Below, piece after piece: positions 14,210 to 24,633 of a DNA stretch of 64,000 bases. The notes under the pieces are model-generated. The model was given only the letters and a program-made list of their open reading frames with translations. It was not told the origin of the DNA and made no database searches. Positions within the stretch are counted from its first letter, which is position 1; the number at the start of each line of letters is the position of its first letter. The translations under genes were made by a program, and so were the position numbers. The stretch covers positions 186,001 through 250,000 of the forward strand of contig NZ_BQIP01000005.1 in the NCBI RefSeq assembly GCF_021602585.1, given 5' to 3'. Origin of the DNA: Pseudomonas faucium. Lineage in GTDB: Bacteria > Pseudomonadota > Gammaproteobacteria > Pseudomonadales > Pseudomonadaceae.

Positions 14210-16321
14210 ATGGCCCGTACAACGCCCATCGAGCTGTACCGCAATATCGGCATCGTCGCCCACGTGGACGCCGGCAAGACCACCACCACCGAGCGCATCC
14301 TCTTCTACACCGGGGTCAACCACAAGATGGGCGAGGTGCATGATGGCGCCGCGACCATGGACTGGATGGCCCAGGAGCAGGAACGCGGCATCACCATCAC
14401 CTCGGCGGCGACCACGGCCTTCTGGCAAGGCTCGACCAAGCAGTTCGCCGACAAGTACCGCTTCAACATCATCGACACCCCCGGCCACGTCGACTTCACC
14501 ATCGAGGTGGAGCGCTCGCTGCGCGTGCTCGACGGCGCGGTGGTGGTGTTCAGCGGCGCCGACGGGGTCGAGCCGCAGTCCGAGACGGTCTGGCGCCAGG
14601 CCAACAAGTACCACGTGCCGCGCCTGGCCTACATCAACAAGATGGACCGCCAGGGCGCCGACTTCCTGCGCGTGGTCAAGCAGATCGACAAGCGCCTGGG
14701 GCACCACCCGGTGCCGATCCAGCTGGCCATCGGCAGCGAGGAAAACTTCATCGGCCAGATCGACCTGGTGAAGATGAAGGCCATCTACTGGAACGAGGCC
14801 GACCAGGGCACCAGCTACCGCGAAGAAGAAATCCCCGCCGAGCTGCAGGCACTGGCCGACGAATGGCGCGAGCACATGCTCGAAGCCGCGGCCGACGCCA
14901 GCGACGAGCTGACCGCGAAGTTTCTCGACGGCGAGGAACTGACCATCGACGAGATCAAGGCCGCGCTGCGCCAGCGCACCATCGCCAACGAGATCGTGCC
15001 GACCATCCTCGGCTCCTCGTTCAAGAACAAGGGCGTGCCGCTGATGCTCGATGCCGTCATCGACTACCTGCCCGCGCCTTCGGAAATCCCGGCGATCAGG
15101 GGCACCGACCCCGACGACGAAGACAAACACCTGGAACGCCACGCCGACGACAAGGAGCCGTTCTCGGCCCTGGCCTTCAAGATCGCCACCGACCCGTTCG
15201 TCGGCACCCTCACCTTCGCCCGGGTCTATTCCGGGGTGCTCAGCTCCGGCAATGCCGTGCTCAACTCGGTCAAGGGCAAGAAGGAACGCATCGGCCGCAT
15301 GGTGCAGATGCACGCCAACCAGCGCGCCGAGATCAAGGACGTGTGCGCCGGCGACATCGCCGCGCTGATCGGCATGAAGGACGTGACCACCGGCGACACC
15401 CTGTGCGACATCGACAAGCCGATCATCCTCGAGCGCATGGACTTTCCCGACCCGGTGATTTCCGTGGCGGTGGAGCCCAAGACCAAGGCCGACCAGGAGA
15501 AGATGGGCATTGCCCTGGGCAAGCTGGCCCAGGAAGACCCCTCGTTCCGTGTGCGCACCGACGAGGAAACCGCCCAGACCATCATCTCGGGCATGGGCGA
15601 GCTGCACCTGGACATCATCGTCGACCGCATGCGCCGCGAGTTCAACGTCGAGGCCAACATCGGCAAGCCCCAGGTGGCCTACCGCGAGAAGATCCGCAAC
15701 ACCTGCGAGATCGAGGGCCGCTTCGTTCGCCAGTCGGGCGGGCGCGGCCAGTACGGCCACTGCTGGATCCGCTTCGCGCCGGGCGATGAGGGCAAGGAAG
15801 GCCTGGAGTTCACCAACGAGATCGTCGGCGGCGTGGTGCCGCGCGAGTACATCCCGGCCATCCAGAAAGGCATCGAGGAGCAGATGAAGAACGGCGTGCT
15901 CGCCGGCTATCCGCTGATCAACCTCAAGGCGGCAGTGTTCGACGGCTCGTACCACGACGTCGACTCCAACGAGATGGCCTACAAGATCGCCGCCTCCATG
16001 GCCACCAAGCAGCTGTCGCAAAAAGGCGGCGCGGTGCTGCTGGAGCCGGTGATGAAGGTCGAGGTGGTGACGCCCGAGGAGTACCAGGGCGACATCATGG
16101 GCGACCTGAGCCGGCGCCGCGGGATGATCCAGGATGGCGACGAGACCCCGGCCGGCAAGGTGATCCGCGCCGAGGTGCCGCTGGGGGAGATGTTCGGCTA
16201 TGCCACCTCGATGCGCTCGATGACCCAGGGGCGGGCCAGCTACACCATGGAGTTCACCCGCTATGCCGAGGCGCCGGCGAGTATCGTCGAATTGATCGTG
16301 AAAAAAACCAGCGGCAAGTGA
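14210..16321 (+). CDS. fusB: Elongation factor G, second copy
   Basis: A 703-residue translational GTPase of full EF-G length. G-domain motifs are [12 protein letters not shown] (G1), [13 protein letters not shown] (switch I), DTPGHVDF (G3) and [10 protein letters not shown] (G4), followed by domains II to V, with [18 protein letters not shown] in domain IV. EF-G drives ribosome translocation and, with RRF, recycling. This copy stands alone rather than in the str operon beside rpsG and tuf, so it is the extra EF-G known from P. putida. Whether it works in translocation, recycling or a special condition cannot be told from sequence. A REP pair follows the stop. Confidence 0.88.
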   Translation: MARTTPIELYRNIGIVAHVDAGKTTTTERILFYTGVNHKMGEVHDGAATMDWMAQEQERGITITSAATTAFWQGSTKQFADKYRFNIIDTPGHVDFTIEVERSLRVLDGAVVVFSGADGVEPQSETVWRQANKYHVPRLAYINKMDRQGADFLRVVKQIDKRLGHHPVPIQLAIGSEENFIGQIDLVKMKAIYWNEADQGTSYREEEIPAELQALADEWREHMLEAAADASDELTAKFLDGEELTIDEIKAALRQRTIANEIVPTILGSSFKNKGVPLMLDAVIDYLPAPSEIPAIRGTDPDDEDKHLERHADDKEPFSALAFKIATDPFVGTLTFARVYSGVLSSGNAVLNSVKGKKERIGRMVQMHANQRAEIKDVCAGDIAALIGMKDVTTGDTLCDIDKPIILERMDFPDPVISVAVEPKTKADQEKMGIALGKLAQEDPSFRVRTDEETAQTIISGMGELHLDIIVDRMRREFNVEANIGKPQVAYREKIRNTCEIEGRFVRQSGGRGQYGHCWIRFAPGDEGKEGLEFTNEIVGGVVPREYIPAIQKGIEEQMKNGVLAGYPLINLKAAVFDGSYHDVDSNEMAYKIAASMATKQLSQKGGAVLLEPVMKVEVVTPEEYQGDIMGDLSRRRGMIQDGDETPAGKVIRAEVPLGEMFGYATSMRSMTQGRASYTMEFTRYAEAPASIVELIVKKTSGK

Positions 16322-16343
16322 TCAGCCGAAGGCTTCGCCTTCG

Positions 16344-16417
16344 ATCGCCGGCAAGCCGGCTCCCACAGGGATCTGCAGCGTTGCACTGATCGGTGTGGGA
16401 GCCGGCTTGCCGGCGAT
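16344..16417. repeat. REP inverted pair after EF-G 2
   Basis: Perfect 24-base inverted arms at 16344-16367 and 16394-16417 with core GCCGGCAAGCCGGC. It lies between the convergent EF-G and SulP genes and could end both transcripts. Confidence 0.9.
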
Positions 16418-16422
16418 GGGGC

Positions 16423-17865
16423 TCAGTGCTGTTCGCCAGCCCGCTTCAGCAGCTTCTTGCAACGCTCCGACAAGTGCACCACGCGCAGGTGCTTGCCCGC
16501 CTTGGCATAACGCTCGCGCAAGGTCTGCAGGGCGGCGATCGCCGAATAGTCGACAAAGCTCAGGTGCTTGCAGTCCAGGGTCACCTTGGCCGGGTCGCTC
16601 GCGGCATCGAACTGGTTGAGAAACGCCGTGGTCGAGGCGAAGAACAGCGTGCCGTGCACCTGGTAGTGCTTGCTGCCCTCGGCATCTTCATGGCTTTCGG
16701 CATACAGCTCCCGCGCATGCTGCCAGGCGAAGTTGATCGCGGCGATGACGATGCCGAACAGCACCGCCGTGGCCAGGTCGGTGAACACGGTGACCACGGT
16801 CACCGCAATGATCGCCAGCACATCGCTCACCGGCACCTTGTGCAGCACCCGCAAGGACGCCCAGGCGAACGTCTGCTGGGCCACCACGAACATCACCCCC
16901 ACCAGCGCCGCCAGCGGAATACGCTCGATCAACGGCGAGAGAAACAGCACGAACAGCAGGATCATCACCCCGGCGACCACGCCTGACAGCCGGCCACGGC
17001 CGTTGGAGCTGAGGTTGATCACGGTCTGCCCGATCATTGCGCAGCCGCCCATGCCGCCGCACAGGCCCGAGACCATGTTGGCCGCGCCCAAGGCCACGCA
17101 CTCGCGGTCCGGGTAGCCGCGGCTCTCGGTGATTTCGTCGGTGAGGTTGAGGGTCAGCAGGGTTTCCAGCAGCCCGACCATGGCCATCAGCACCGCGTAG
17201 GGCGCGATGATCTTCAGGGTTTGCAGGTTCCAGGGCACCTGCGGCAGGGCCAGCGCCGGCAGGCCACCGGCGATGTGCGCCATGTCGCCGAGGGTGCGCG
17301 TGGGCAAGCCGAGCAGGTACACCAGCAAGCCGACCCCAAGGATCGCCACCAGCGCCGGCGGCACCGCACGGGTGAGCTTGGGCAGCAGGTAGACCACCAG
17401 CATGGTCAGCGCCACCAGGCCGATCATCAGGTACAGCGGCGCACCGCTGAGCCACTGCTCGCCCTGCTTGAAGTGCTCCAGCTGGGCCAGGGCGATGACG
17501 ATCGCCAGGCCGTTGACGAAGCCGAGCATCACCGGGTACGGCACCAGGCGCACCAGCTTGCCCAGGCGCAGCAGCCCGAACAGGATCATCACCACCCCGC
17601 CCAGCAGCACCGTGGCCAGCAGGTACTGCGCGCCGTGCTGCACCACCAGGGCGACGATGACCACCGCCATCGAGCCCGCGGCGCCGGAAATCATCCCCGG
17701 CCGGCCGCCGAACAGTGCCGTCAGGGTGCAGATGATGAAGGCGCCATACAGGCCCATCAGCGGGTTGAGGTGGGCGACCAGGGCGAAGGCGATGCACTCG
17801 GGCACCAGGGCAAAAGACGTGGTCAGGCCGGCGAGCACGTCGGCACGAAGTCGAGCGGGTTTCAT
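16423..17865 (-). CDS. SulP-family anion transporter with STAS domain
   Basis: A 480-residue SLC26/SulP permease. The membrane part starts with LAGLTTSFALVPECIAFALVAHLNPLMGLYGAF, the family signature, and has about 10-12 segments. The last ~100 residues form a short STAS domain with VTLDCKHLSFVDYSAIAALQTLRERY. The substrate could be sulfate, bicarbonate or another anion; no carbonic anhydrase is adjacent to decide. The ATG at 17865 (MKPARLRADVLAG) is preferred over an upstream in-frame start. Confidence 0.85.
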   Translation of the reverse strand: MKPARLRADVLAGLTTSFALVPECIAFALVAHLNPLMGLYGAFIICTLTALFGGRPGMISGAAGSMAVVIVALVVQHGAQYLLATVLLGGVVMILFGLLRLGKLVRLVPYPVMLGFVNGLAIVIALAQLEHFKQGEQWLSGAPLYLMIGLVALTMLVVYLLPKLTRAVPPALVAILGVGLLVYLLGLPTRTLGDMAHIAGGLPALALPQVPWNLQTLKIIAPYAVLMAMVGLLETLLTLNLTDEITESRGYPDRECVALGAANMVSGLCGGMGGCAMIGQTVINLSSNGRGRLSGVVAGVMILLFVLFLSPLIERIPLAALVGVMFVVAQQTFAWASLRVLHKVPVSDVLAIIAVTVVTVFTDLATAVLFGIVIAAINFAWQHARELYAESHEDAEGSKHYQVHGTLFFASTTAFLNQFDAASDPAKVTLDCKHLSFVDYSAIAALQTLRERYAKAGKHLRVVHLSERCKKLLKRAGEQH

Positions 17866-17995
17866 GGGAATCCTGTGATGGCGCCCACCCTCGAGCCAGG
17901 CATCTTCGCGGTAGATACCAGGGCCGAGGGCGAGCAAGAAACGAGGCGGCCGATGTTACGGAATTTGTCCGGCAGCAGCCACCTCGCCTTCTACC

Positions 17996-20680
17996 TCAGA
18001 ACCACTGGCCAAAACGGCGGATGTACAGGGCCTTGATGGTCTGTGCCAGCACGCAGTAGCCCAGCAGGGTGGCTGCCAGCCAAGGGAAATAGGCCAGCGG
18101 CAGCGGCACCAGGCCGATCATCGCCCCCAGGGGCGAGAACGGGATGTAGATGCCCAGGCACATCACCAGGCCCGTGGCCAGGATCACCGGCAGCGCCGCG
18201 GTGCTCTGCACGAACGGCACCTTGCGGGTGCGCAGCATGTGCACCACCAAGGTCTGCGACAGCAGCCCCTCGACGAACCAGCCAGACTGGAACAGCGCCT
18301 GCATCTGCACGCTATTGGCGGCGAACACGTACCACATCACGGCGAACGTGGTGATATCGAACACCGACGAGGTCGGCCCGACCCAGCGCATGAAGCGGCC
18401 GATGTTGCGTGCATCCCATTGCCGTGGCTTGCGCAGGAAGTCCTGGTCCATGCGGTCCCACGGCAGCGCCAGCTGCGAGGCGTCATACAGCAGGTTCTGC
18501 AGCAGCAGCTGGATCGCCAGCATCGGCAGGAACGGCAGGAAGGCGCTGGCCACCAGGACCGAGAACACGTTGCCGAAGTTGGAGCTGGCCGTCATGCACA
18601 GGTACTTCATGATATTGCCAAAGGTTTCACGCCCTACCCGCACGCCATCGCCCAGCACCAGCAGGCTCTTGTCCAGCAGGATGATGTCGGCCGACTCCTT
18701 GGCGATGTCGGTGGCGCTGTCGACCGAAATACCGACGTCGGCATCGCGCAGGGCCGGGGCATCGTTGATACCGTCGCCAAGAAAGCCGACGGTATGGCCA
18801 TTGCCCTGCAGGGCCTTGAGCACACGCGACTTCTGCAGCGGGGTGAGCCGGGCGAACACCGTGCGCCGCTCGACCTGCTCTGCCAGCTGCGGGTCATCCA
18901 TGCTGTCGATGTCCTGGCCCAGCAGCGGTTCGCCGGGCGCCAGGCCCACTTCACGGCAGACCTTGCAGCACACCTGGGCGCTGTCGCCGGTCAGCACCTT
19001 CACGGCCACCCCTTGCTCGGCCAGGGCGGCAATGGACGGGCCGGCGCTGTCCTTGGGCGGGTCGAGGAAGGTCAGGAAGCCGCGAATCACCAGGTCGCGC
19101 TCATCCTCGGCGGCGTACTGCAGCTTGCCGTGATCGGCGCCCAGGGCACGGGTGCCGAGCAACAGCACGCGCAGGCCCTGCTCGTTCAGGGCCTCGGCCA
19201 AGGCCTGCAGCTGCGCCCGGCGCGGGCCGTCGAGCACGGCCTGCACAGCGCCTTGCTGAACATGGCTGGCGATGGCGAGCATTTCCTCAACGGCGCCCTT
19301 GCTGACCAGCAGCCGCTCGCCCAGGGCATCCTTGACCACCACCGACAGGCGCCGGCGAATGAAGTCGAAGGGCAGTTCATCGACCTTCGCATAGGCGAAC
19401 GGTGCCTGGAACCCAGGCGTCTCGGCAGCGCAGCGCAGCACGGCCTGGTCCATCAGGTTCTTCACCCCGCTCTGGTGGTGGCTGTTGAGCCAGGCCAGCT
19501 CCAGCAACTGCGGGTCGGGCATGCCGCTGGGCGCCAGGCACTGCTCGAGGGTGATGCGGTCCTGGGTCAGGGTGCCGGTCTTGTCGGTGCACAGCACGTC
19601 CATCGAGCCGAAGTTCTGGATCGCGTTCAGGCGTTTCACCACCACCCGCCGCCGGGCCATGGCCACCGCGCCCTTGGCCAGGTTGGCGCTGACGATCATC
19701 GGTAGCATTTCCGGGGTCAGCCCCACCGCCACCGCCAGGGCGAACAGGAAGGCATCGCTCCAGTCGTGCTTGACCAGGCCGTTGAGCAGGAACACCACCG
19801 GCACCATCACCAGCATGAAACGGATCAACAGCCGGCTGACGCTGTTCACCCCACGGTCGAAGGCGGTCTGGCTGCGCGAACCGGCGATGGCCTTGGCCAG
19901 GGTGCCGAAATAGGTGCGCCGGCCCGTGGCCAGCACCACCGCACGGGCGTGCCCGCTGACCACGCTGGTGCCCATGAAGCAGACGTTGGCGGTTTCCAGC
20001 AGGCGCCCTTCACCGCCGGCGCTGTCGCTGACCGACTTGTGCACCACGTGCCCGAGGGTGTCGTACTTTTCCACGGGCAGCGCTTCGCCGGTGAGCACGG
20101 CCTGGCTGATGAACAGGTCACGCGATTCGATCAGGCGCACATCGGCGGGGATCATGTCGCCCGCGTGCAGCTGCACGATGTCGCCGACCACAAGCTCGGC
20201 CATCGGCACCTCGCGCAGGCGCGGCACCTGCCCCTGCTCCTGGCTGCGCGACACCGTGGCGGTGGTCCGCACCATGGCCTTGAGGGCTTCGGCCGCCTGG
20301 CTCGAACGGTATTCCTGGTAAAAACGCAGCAGGCTGCTGAGGCTGACCATGACCAGGATGATCAGCACCTTGGTCAAGTCGGCATCGTCCGCGTTGCCGG
20401 CGCGGATCGGCAGCCAGTAGTCGGTGACGAAGCTGAGCGCGGCAAGGGTCAGCAGCACATAGATGAAGGGGTTGTGCAGCGCCCCGAGCAATTGCCTGAA
20501 GGGCGTTTGCGGGGCGCCATGCAGCACTTCGTTGGCGCCATCGCGCAGCAGCCGGCTGGCGGCTTCGGCCTCGCTCAGGCCGTGCGGGTTGGCGCCGAGG
20601 TTTTCCAGGGTAGCGGCCAAGCCATCGGCGGCTTCGCGGGCCAATGGGCCCGAATGGGTGTTGCGGTCTTTGACGGTCAT
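17996..20680 (-). CDS. mgtA: Magnesium-transporting P-type ATPase (MgtA/MgtB type)
   Basis: An 894-residue P3B-type ATPase for Mg2+ import across the inner membrane. Seen are the phosphorylation motif CTDKTGTLTQD with D366, the TGEALPVEK actuator motif, LTGDSAQVCCKV, GFLGDGINDAPALRDADVGISVDSATDIAKESADIILLDKS in the hinge, and about ten membrane segments. The C-terminal part QLLLQNLLYDASQLALPWDRMD is typical of MgtA/MgtB. The start at 20680 gives the hydrophilic N-terminus seen in the family. It is followed by the SulP gene on the same strand, 130 bases away. No leader peptide or riboswitch could be assigned upstream. Confidence 0.9.
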   Translation of the reverse strand: MTVKDRNTHSGPLAREAADGLAATLENLGANPHGLSEAEAASRLLRDGANEVLHGAPQTPFRQLLGALHNPFIYVLLTLAALSFVTDYWLPIRAGNADDADLTKVLIILVMVSLSSLLRFYQEYRSSQAAEALKAMVRTTATVSRSQEQGQVPRLREVPMAELVVGDIVQLHAGDMIPADVRLIESRDLFISQAVLTGEALPVEKYDTLGHVVHKSVSDSAGGEGRLLETANVCFMGTSVVSGHARAVVLATGRRTYFGTLAKAIAGSRSQTAFDRGVNSVSRLLIRFMLVMVPVVFLLNGLVKHDWSDAFLFALAVAVGLTPEMLPMIVSANLAKGAVAMARRRVVVKRLNAIQNFGSMDVLCTDKTGTLTQDRITLEQCLAPSGMPDPQLLELAWLNSHHQSGVKNLMDQAVLRCAAETPGFQAPFAYAKVDELPFDFIRRRLSVVVKDALGERLLVSKGAVEEMLAIASHVQQGAVQAVLDGPRRAQLQALAEALNEQGLRVLLLGTRALGADHGKLQYAAEDERDLVIRGFLTFLDPPKDSAGPSIAALAEQGVAVKVLTGDSAQVCCKVCREVGLAPGEPLLGQDIDSMDDPQLAEQVERRTVFARLTPLQKSRVLKALQGNGHTVGFLGDGINDAPALRDADVGISVDSATDIAKESADIILLDKSLLVLGDGVRVGRETFGNIMKYLCMTASSNFGNVFSVLVASAFLPFLPMLAIQLLLQNLLYDASQLALPWDRMDQDFLRKPRQWDARNIGRFMRWVGPTSSVFDITTFAVMWYVFAANSVQMQALFQSGWFVEGLLSQTLVVHMLRTRKVPFVQSTAALPVILATGLVMCLGIYIPFSPLGAMIGLVPLPLAYFPWLAATLLGYCVLAQTIKALYIRRFGQWF

Positions 20681-20948
20681 GGTCTGTGCTCCTGCCGTGG
20701 GAGGCAATGCGAAGCACGGACGCAGCACCGGCTAGCCAGTACGCGCGGGCACCTCGGATCGCAGTGTGAGACTTCGTCGGTCTGGCATGGGTGGGTTCAC
20801 TTGCGTGGGTTGGAAACCCAAGCGTAGCGCGGCCAAGGGCGCACAGGGTGAAGCTGAAAAAGGTTTCATCATCGGCGCCGCAGTTGTGATCCAGACACGG
20901 CAAGAAGCCGGCAAATTTGCCATCATGTTGATTCCACCCGCGGAGACC

Positions 20949-21689
20949 ATGGACATGCCGCTACGCCACCTTTTCGCTTCCCTGCTGCTGGCCGCCAGCC
21001 TGGCGGCCCAGGCAGCCACCGAAGTGCTGCCGCTGCAGCACCGCAGCAGCGCCGAACTGCTGCCCGCCGCCCAGTCCTTCATCGGCAAGGACGGCAGCGT
21101 CAGCGCCTTCGAGAACAAGCTGATCGTCAACGCCAGCCCCGAGCGCATCGACGACTTGCGCACCCTGCTGCAGCAGCTGGACACCGCACCCAAGCGCCTG
21201 TTGATCAGCGTCGACAACAACGACAGCAACTTCCAGGACGCGCGTGGCAATGGTCGCGTGATCCGCTACGGCACCAGCAACCGCGAAGGCGGGCTGCAGC
21301 AGGTGCAGGCCAGCGAAGGCCAGCCGGCGCTGATCCAGGTGGGCCAGAGCATCCCGATCACCAGCACCAGCACCGACGGCTATGGGCGTATCCAGAGCGA
21401 CACCGAATACCGCAATGTGACCCAGGGTTTCTACGTCACGCCAAGTGTGAGCGGCGATACGGTTCGTCTGCAAATAAGCAGCAATAATGACCGAATCAGC
21501 CAGGAACGTGCCGATGTAGTGAAAGTGCAGAGCACCGACACGACCCTCACTGGCAAGCTCGGCGAATGGATCACCCTGGCAGGCTACAACCAGCAGTCCC
21601 AAGCGGACCGCAACCTGTCAAGCCGCACATACAGCACCCAGCGCGGTGAAAACATGACTTTGCGTGTCAAAGTCGACCTTCTCGACTGA
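20949..21689 (+). CDS. Short secretin-like protein (N-domain plus partial secretin)
   Basis: A 246-residue secreted protein with a signal peptide ending near AAQAATEV. An N-type secretin domain follows (VLPLQHRSSAELLPAAQSFIGKDGSVSAFENKLIVNASPERIDDLRTLLQQLD), then a part resembling the beginning of a secretin core (GQSIPITSTS, VTPSVSGDTVRLQIS, GEWITLAG). Full secretins exceed 500 residues and form outer-membrane rings; this one ends early and no type II, III or IV genes are nearby. It may act alone as a periplasmic or surface protein. The start could also be ATG 20955; GGAG at 20942-20945 fits that one better. Confidence 0.7.
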   Translation: MDMPLRHLFASLLLAASLAAQAATEVLPLQHRSSAELLPAAQSFIGKDGSVSAFENKLIVNASPERIDDLRTLLQQLDTAPKRLLISVDNNDSNFQDARGNGRVIRYGTSNREGGLQQVQASEGQPALIQVGQSIPITSTSTDGYGRIQSDTEYRNVTQGFYVTPSVSGDTVRLQISSNNDRISQERADVVKVQSTDTTLTGKLGEWITLAGYNQQSQADRNLSSRTYSTQRGENMTLRVKVDLLD

Positions 21690-21700
21690 TCCCAGGCAAA

Positions 21701-21725
21701 TCAAGGCCTCGACCCAAGGCCTTGA
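21701..21725. terminator. Hairpin after the secretin-like gene
   Basis: Perfect 9-base stem TCAAGGCCT / AGGCCTTGA with a 7-base loop, 12 bases after the stop. There is no T-run, so it is a weak terminator candidate. Confidence 0.5.
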
Positions 21726-22183
21726 AACTGACCGGCAAGTCGCATCCGAGCGAAAATGTAGTAAGTGAAAAAAAGCACTACAAAACATTTGACAGGTACT
21801 TTTTCCCAAGGGCATGATGGCCTCGCTCCCGCTAATCAGGGGCCCTGGCAAGGGCCTTCGAGGCGTACTCCCAGCACCCCGGGAGGCACCTCGTGTCTAT
21901 ACGGCCCACAAGGCGGTTCGACGGGATTGCGACTGCAACGAAGAAGTTGTCCCGAGGGACGGAAGCGCATCACCGCAGTACTGGCAATCGCGTAGCACCG
22001 CAGCAAGGCAACCACGAGCCGACCTGCAGGCGCACACCTTCGCCCGGCCTGCACCTCCTTCCCCCTTCGAGCCTTCGCGTTCGCCGCCGCACTCCCCCGG
22101 ACAGGACAGCCGCCACACCCCCTGATTCGCTTCGTGAGCATCAGCACAATTACCCCAAGATCGATGCGACGAGGTTTATTTCC
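21726..22183. other. Long upstream region of aceA
   Basis: No convincing gene. Short frames here overlap one another and have no family resemblance. It probably holds the aceA promoter and a long 5' leader; GAGG at 22171-22174 is the likely ribosome site. No clear sigma-70 pair was found. Confidence 0.5.
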
Positions 22184-23509
22184 ATGGCACTGACACGCGA
22201 ACAGCAAATTGCAGCCCTCGAGAAAGACTGGGCCGAAAACCCGCGCTGGAAAGGCGTGACCCGTACCTACACCGCCGCTGATGTCGTTCGCCTGCGTGGC
22301 TCCCTGCAGCCGGAGCACACCCTGGCCCGCCAGGGCGCAGAAAAACTGTGGAAGCTGGTCACCCAAGGTGCCCACCCGTCCTTCCGCCCAGAAAAAGATT
22401 TCGTCAACTGCATGGGCGCCCTGACCGGCGGCCAGGCAGTGCAGCAGGTCAAGGCCGGTATCCAGGCCATCTACCTGTCCGGCTGGCAGGTTGCCGCCGA
22501 CAACAACTCGGCCGAGTCCATGTACCCTGACCAGTCGCTGTACCCGGTCGATTCGGTACCGACCGTGGTCAAGCGCATCAACAACTCGTTCCGCCGCGCC
22601 GACCAGATCCAGTGGAAAGCGGGCAAAAACCCGGGCGATGAAGGCTACATCGACTACTTCGCACCGATCGTGGCGGACGCCGAAGCCGGCTTCGGCGGCG
22701 TGCTGAACGCCTACGAGCTGATGAAGAACATGATCGAAGCAGGCGCCGCCGGCGTGCACTTCGAAGACCAGCTGGCCTCGGTGAAAAAATGCGGCCACAT
22801 GGGCGGCAAGGTCCTGGTACCGACCCAGGAAGCCGTACAGAAGCTGGTTGCAGCGCGCCTGGCCGCTGACGTTTCGGGTGTGCCGACCATCATCCTGGCC
22901 CGTACCGACGCCAACGCCGCCGACCTGCTGACCAGCGACTGCGACCCTTATGACCAGCCGTTCGTGATTGGCGAGCGTACCCGTGAAGGCTTCTACAAGG
23001 TGCGTGCCGGCCTCGACCAGGCCATCGCACGCGGCCTGGCCTACGCCCCGTATGCCGACCTGATCTGGTGCGAAACCGCCAAGCCGGACCTGGACGAAGC
23101 CCGTCGCTTCGCCGAAGCGATCAAGAAGGAGTACCCGGACCAGATCCTGTCGTACAACTGCTCGCCTTCGTTCAACTGGAAGAAGAACCTGGACGACGCC
23201 ACCATCGCCAAGTTCCAGCGCGAGCTCTCGGCCATGGGCTACAAGCACCAGTTCATCACCCTGGCCGGTATCCACAACATGTGGCACGGCATGTTCAACC
23301 TGGCGCACGACTACGCCCGCAACGACATGACCGCCTACGTGAAGCTGCAGGAACAAGAGTTCGCCGACGCCAGCAAGGGCTACACCTTCGTGGCTCACCA
23401 GCAGGAAGTCGGTACCGGCTACTTCGACGACATGACCACCGTGATCCAGGGTGGCGCTTCGTCGGTGACTGCACTGACCGGTTCGACCGAGGAAGAGCAG
23501 TTCCACTGA
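22184..23509 (+). CDS. aceA: Isocitrate lyase
   Basis: A 441-residue enzyme that splits isocitrate to glyoxylate and succinate, the first step of the glyoxylate bypass used on acetate and fatty acids. The active-site loop [18 protein letters not shown] carries the catalytic cysteine; [28 protein letters not shown] and [13 protein letters not shown] are other family blocks. The length fits the short bacterial (E. coli-like) class. It is a single gene with its own long leader and a strong terminator. Malate synthase is not in the window. Confidence 0.97.
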   Translation: MALTREQQIAALEKDWAENPRWKGVTRTYTAADVVRLRGSLQPEHTLARQGAEKLWKLVTQGAHPSFRPEKDFVNCMGALTGGQAVQQVKAGIQAIYLSGWQVAADNNSAESMYPDQSLYPVDSVPTVVKRINNSFRRADQIQWKAGKNPGDEGYIDYFAPIVADAEAGFGGVLNAYELMKNMIEAGAAGVHFEDQLASVKKCGHMGGKVLVPTQEAVQKLVAARLAADVSGVPTIILARTDANAADLLTSDCDPYDQPFVIGERTREGFYKVRAGLDQAIARGLAYAPYADLIWCETAKPDLDEARRFAEAIKKEYPDQILSYNCSPSFNWKKNLDDATIAKFQRELSAMGYKHQFITLAGIHNMWHGMFNLAHDYARNDMTAYVKLQEQEFADASKGYTFVAHQQEVGTGYFDDMTTVIQGGASSVTALTGSTEEEQFH

Positions 23510-23529
23510 TAGCAGTGGCTTGCTGAAAG

Positions 23530-23567
23530 AGGCCCGGGATTCGAAAGGATCCCGGGCCTTCTTTTTT
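23530..23567 (+). terminator. Rho-independent terminator of aceA
   Basis: Perfect 11-base stem AGGCCCGGGAT / ATCCCGGGCCT with an 8-base loop and a following CTTTTTT, 20 bases after the aceA stop. Confidence 0.95.
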
Positions 23568-23575
23568 GCTGCACT

Positions 23576-23641
23576 GGCCCTATCGCCGAACGCGCAGGTA
23601 TTGGAGAGTCCTGTGGGAGCCGGCTTGCCGGCGATAGGGCC
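23576..23641. repeat. Decayed REP pair
   Basis: A full right arm at 23612-23641 (TGTGGGAGCC.. to ..GATAGGGCC) and only the outer end of the left arm, GGCCCTATCGCCG, at 23576-23588. The left unit seems to have lost its inner half. Confidence 0.75.
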
Positions 23642-23698
23642 GAAGCAGAACCCAGGATCCAGACTATGCTTGTGGCAGCCCAGCAGCAAGGTCCGCCC

Positions 23699-24361
23699 AT
23701 GCCCCGCCCAAGCCACTTGCTCATCATCGCTGCCGCAGCCGCCGCCCTCTATATATATGCACTGGCCACCGGCAACGCCCTGCTCGGCCTCTTGGCCAAG
23801 CCCATTCCGGTACTGGCCCTGATCGCCTGGATGCTCGGCGCGCCCGCCACCGCCTATCGGCGCTGGATCACCCTGGGCCTGGGCTTCTCGGTGCTCGGCG
23901 ACATTCTGCTGGCCGTGCCTGGCGACCTGTTCGTGTTTGGCCTGGCCGCCTTCCTCTGTGCACACCTGGCCTACCTGCGGGCGTATTGCAGCAAGACCTT
24001 GCGCCCGGCACTGCCGGCACTGATATTGAGCGCCATCACCGGCATCACCCTGCTCGGCGTGCTGGCCAGCCACGGCCTCGGCCCGCTGTTGATCCCGGTG
24101 GCGCTGTACGCACTGGCCATCAGCGCCATGCTCTGGCGAGCTTTGGCCTGTGGAGGCGTCGCCGCGCTGGGCGCCTGCCTGTTCGTGTTCTCCGACAGCC
24201 TGATCGGCATCGACCGCTTCGTCAGCCCGTTCGCTGCCGCGCCCTACCTGATCATCCTCGCCTACTGGTTGGGCCAATGGGCGATTGCTTCGTCAGCCCA
24301 GCACGGCTTATCCGGCAAAGTATTGACCCAGAGCGGTGCGGGCGGTGTCGGAAACTGCTAG
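23699..24361 (+). CDS. YhhN-family membrane protein (lysoplasmalogenase-like)
   Basis: A 220-residue integral membrane protein with about seven to eight hydrophobic segments. GLGFSVLGDILLAVPGDLFVFGLAAFLCAHLAYLRAY and SDSLIGIDRFVSPF are the YhhN/TMEM86 blocks with conserved aspartates. Mammalian homologues hydrolyse lysoplasmalogens; the bacterial role is unclear. The ATG at 23699 has a GCAAGG site upstream; an ATG at 23666 is in frame but less likely. The last residues after WLGQWAIASS look poorly conserved. Confidence 0.78.
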   Translation: MPRPSHLLIIAAAAAALYIYALATGNALLGLLAKPIPVLALIAWMLGAPATAYRRWITLGLGFSVLGDILLAVPGDLFVFGLAAFLCAHLAYLRAYCSKTLRPALPALILSAITGITLLGVLASHGLGPLLIPVALYALAISAMLWRALACGGVAALGACLFVFSDSLIGIDRFVSPFAAAPYLIILAYWLGQWAIASSAQHGLSGKVLTQSGAGGVGNC

Positions 24362-24453
24362 AACAAGAGTCTTTCGCATTTGCAAGTAGGGGGCTGACGG
24401 CAAATGAACTTGCAAGACTCAGGACAGGCAAAGTTTCAGGGATCAGGTTAAAC

Positions 24454-24472
24454 GATATTAATTATCATTACC
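24454..24472. promoter_or_regulatory. Fur-box-like motif upstream of nuo
   Basis: GATATTAATTATCATTACC matches the 19-base Fur consensus at 15 positions by eye. It lies 271 bases ahead of nuoA and about 150 bases ahead of the candidate promoter, so its target is unclear. Confidence 0.4.
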
Positions 24473-24604
24473 AAGTTAGCACTTCGTTACACCGGGCAAG
24501 AAACATAATTAACAAAACCGTGCGCAATGCCCGAATTTCAAGGCTTTCAGCCAGTTAGGACGGATTTTTATTCTTAATGCTACGAATAAATTTGCGACAG
24601 AAAT

Positions 24605-24633
24605 TTTACTTGCACCGGGTTTACCCATAAAAT
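24605..24633 (+). promoter_or_regulatory. Candidate sigma-70 promoter of nuo
   Basis: TTTACT (24605-24610), a 17-base spacer, and TAAAAT (24628-24633). This puts transcription start near 24640, leaving a leader of about 100 bases before nuoA. Confidence 0.5.

Noticed and set aside
20681-20948. Mg2+-sensing leader or riboswitch before the P-type ATPase gene
   Set aside because: No leader peptide or recognised riboswitch fold could be read from the sequence.
21814-22125. Small + strand frames in the aceA leader
   Set aside because: Overlapping frames with no ribosome site or family likeness; more likely untranslated leader.
21836-24277. Long minus-strand reading frame of 813 codons over aceA
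   Set aside because: It is the antisense of aceA and its flanks, with a repetitive charged composition typical of shadow frames in GC-rich DNA.
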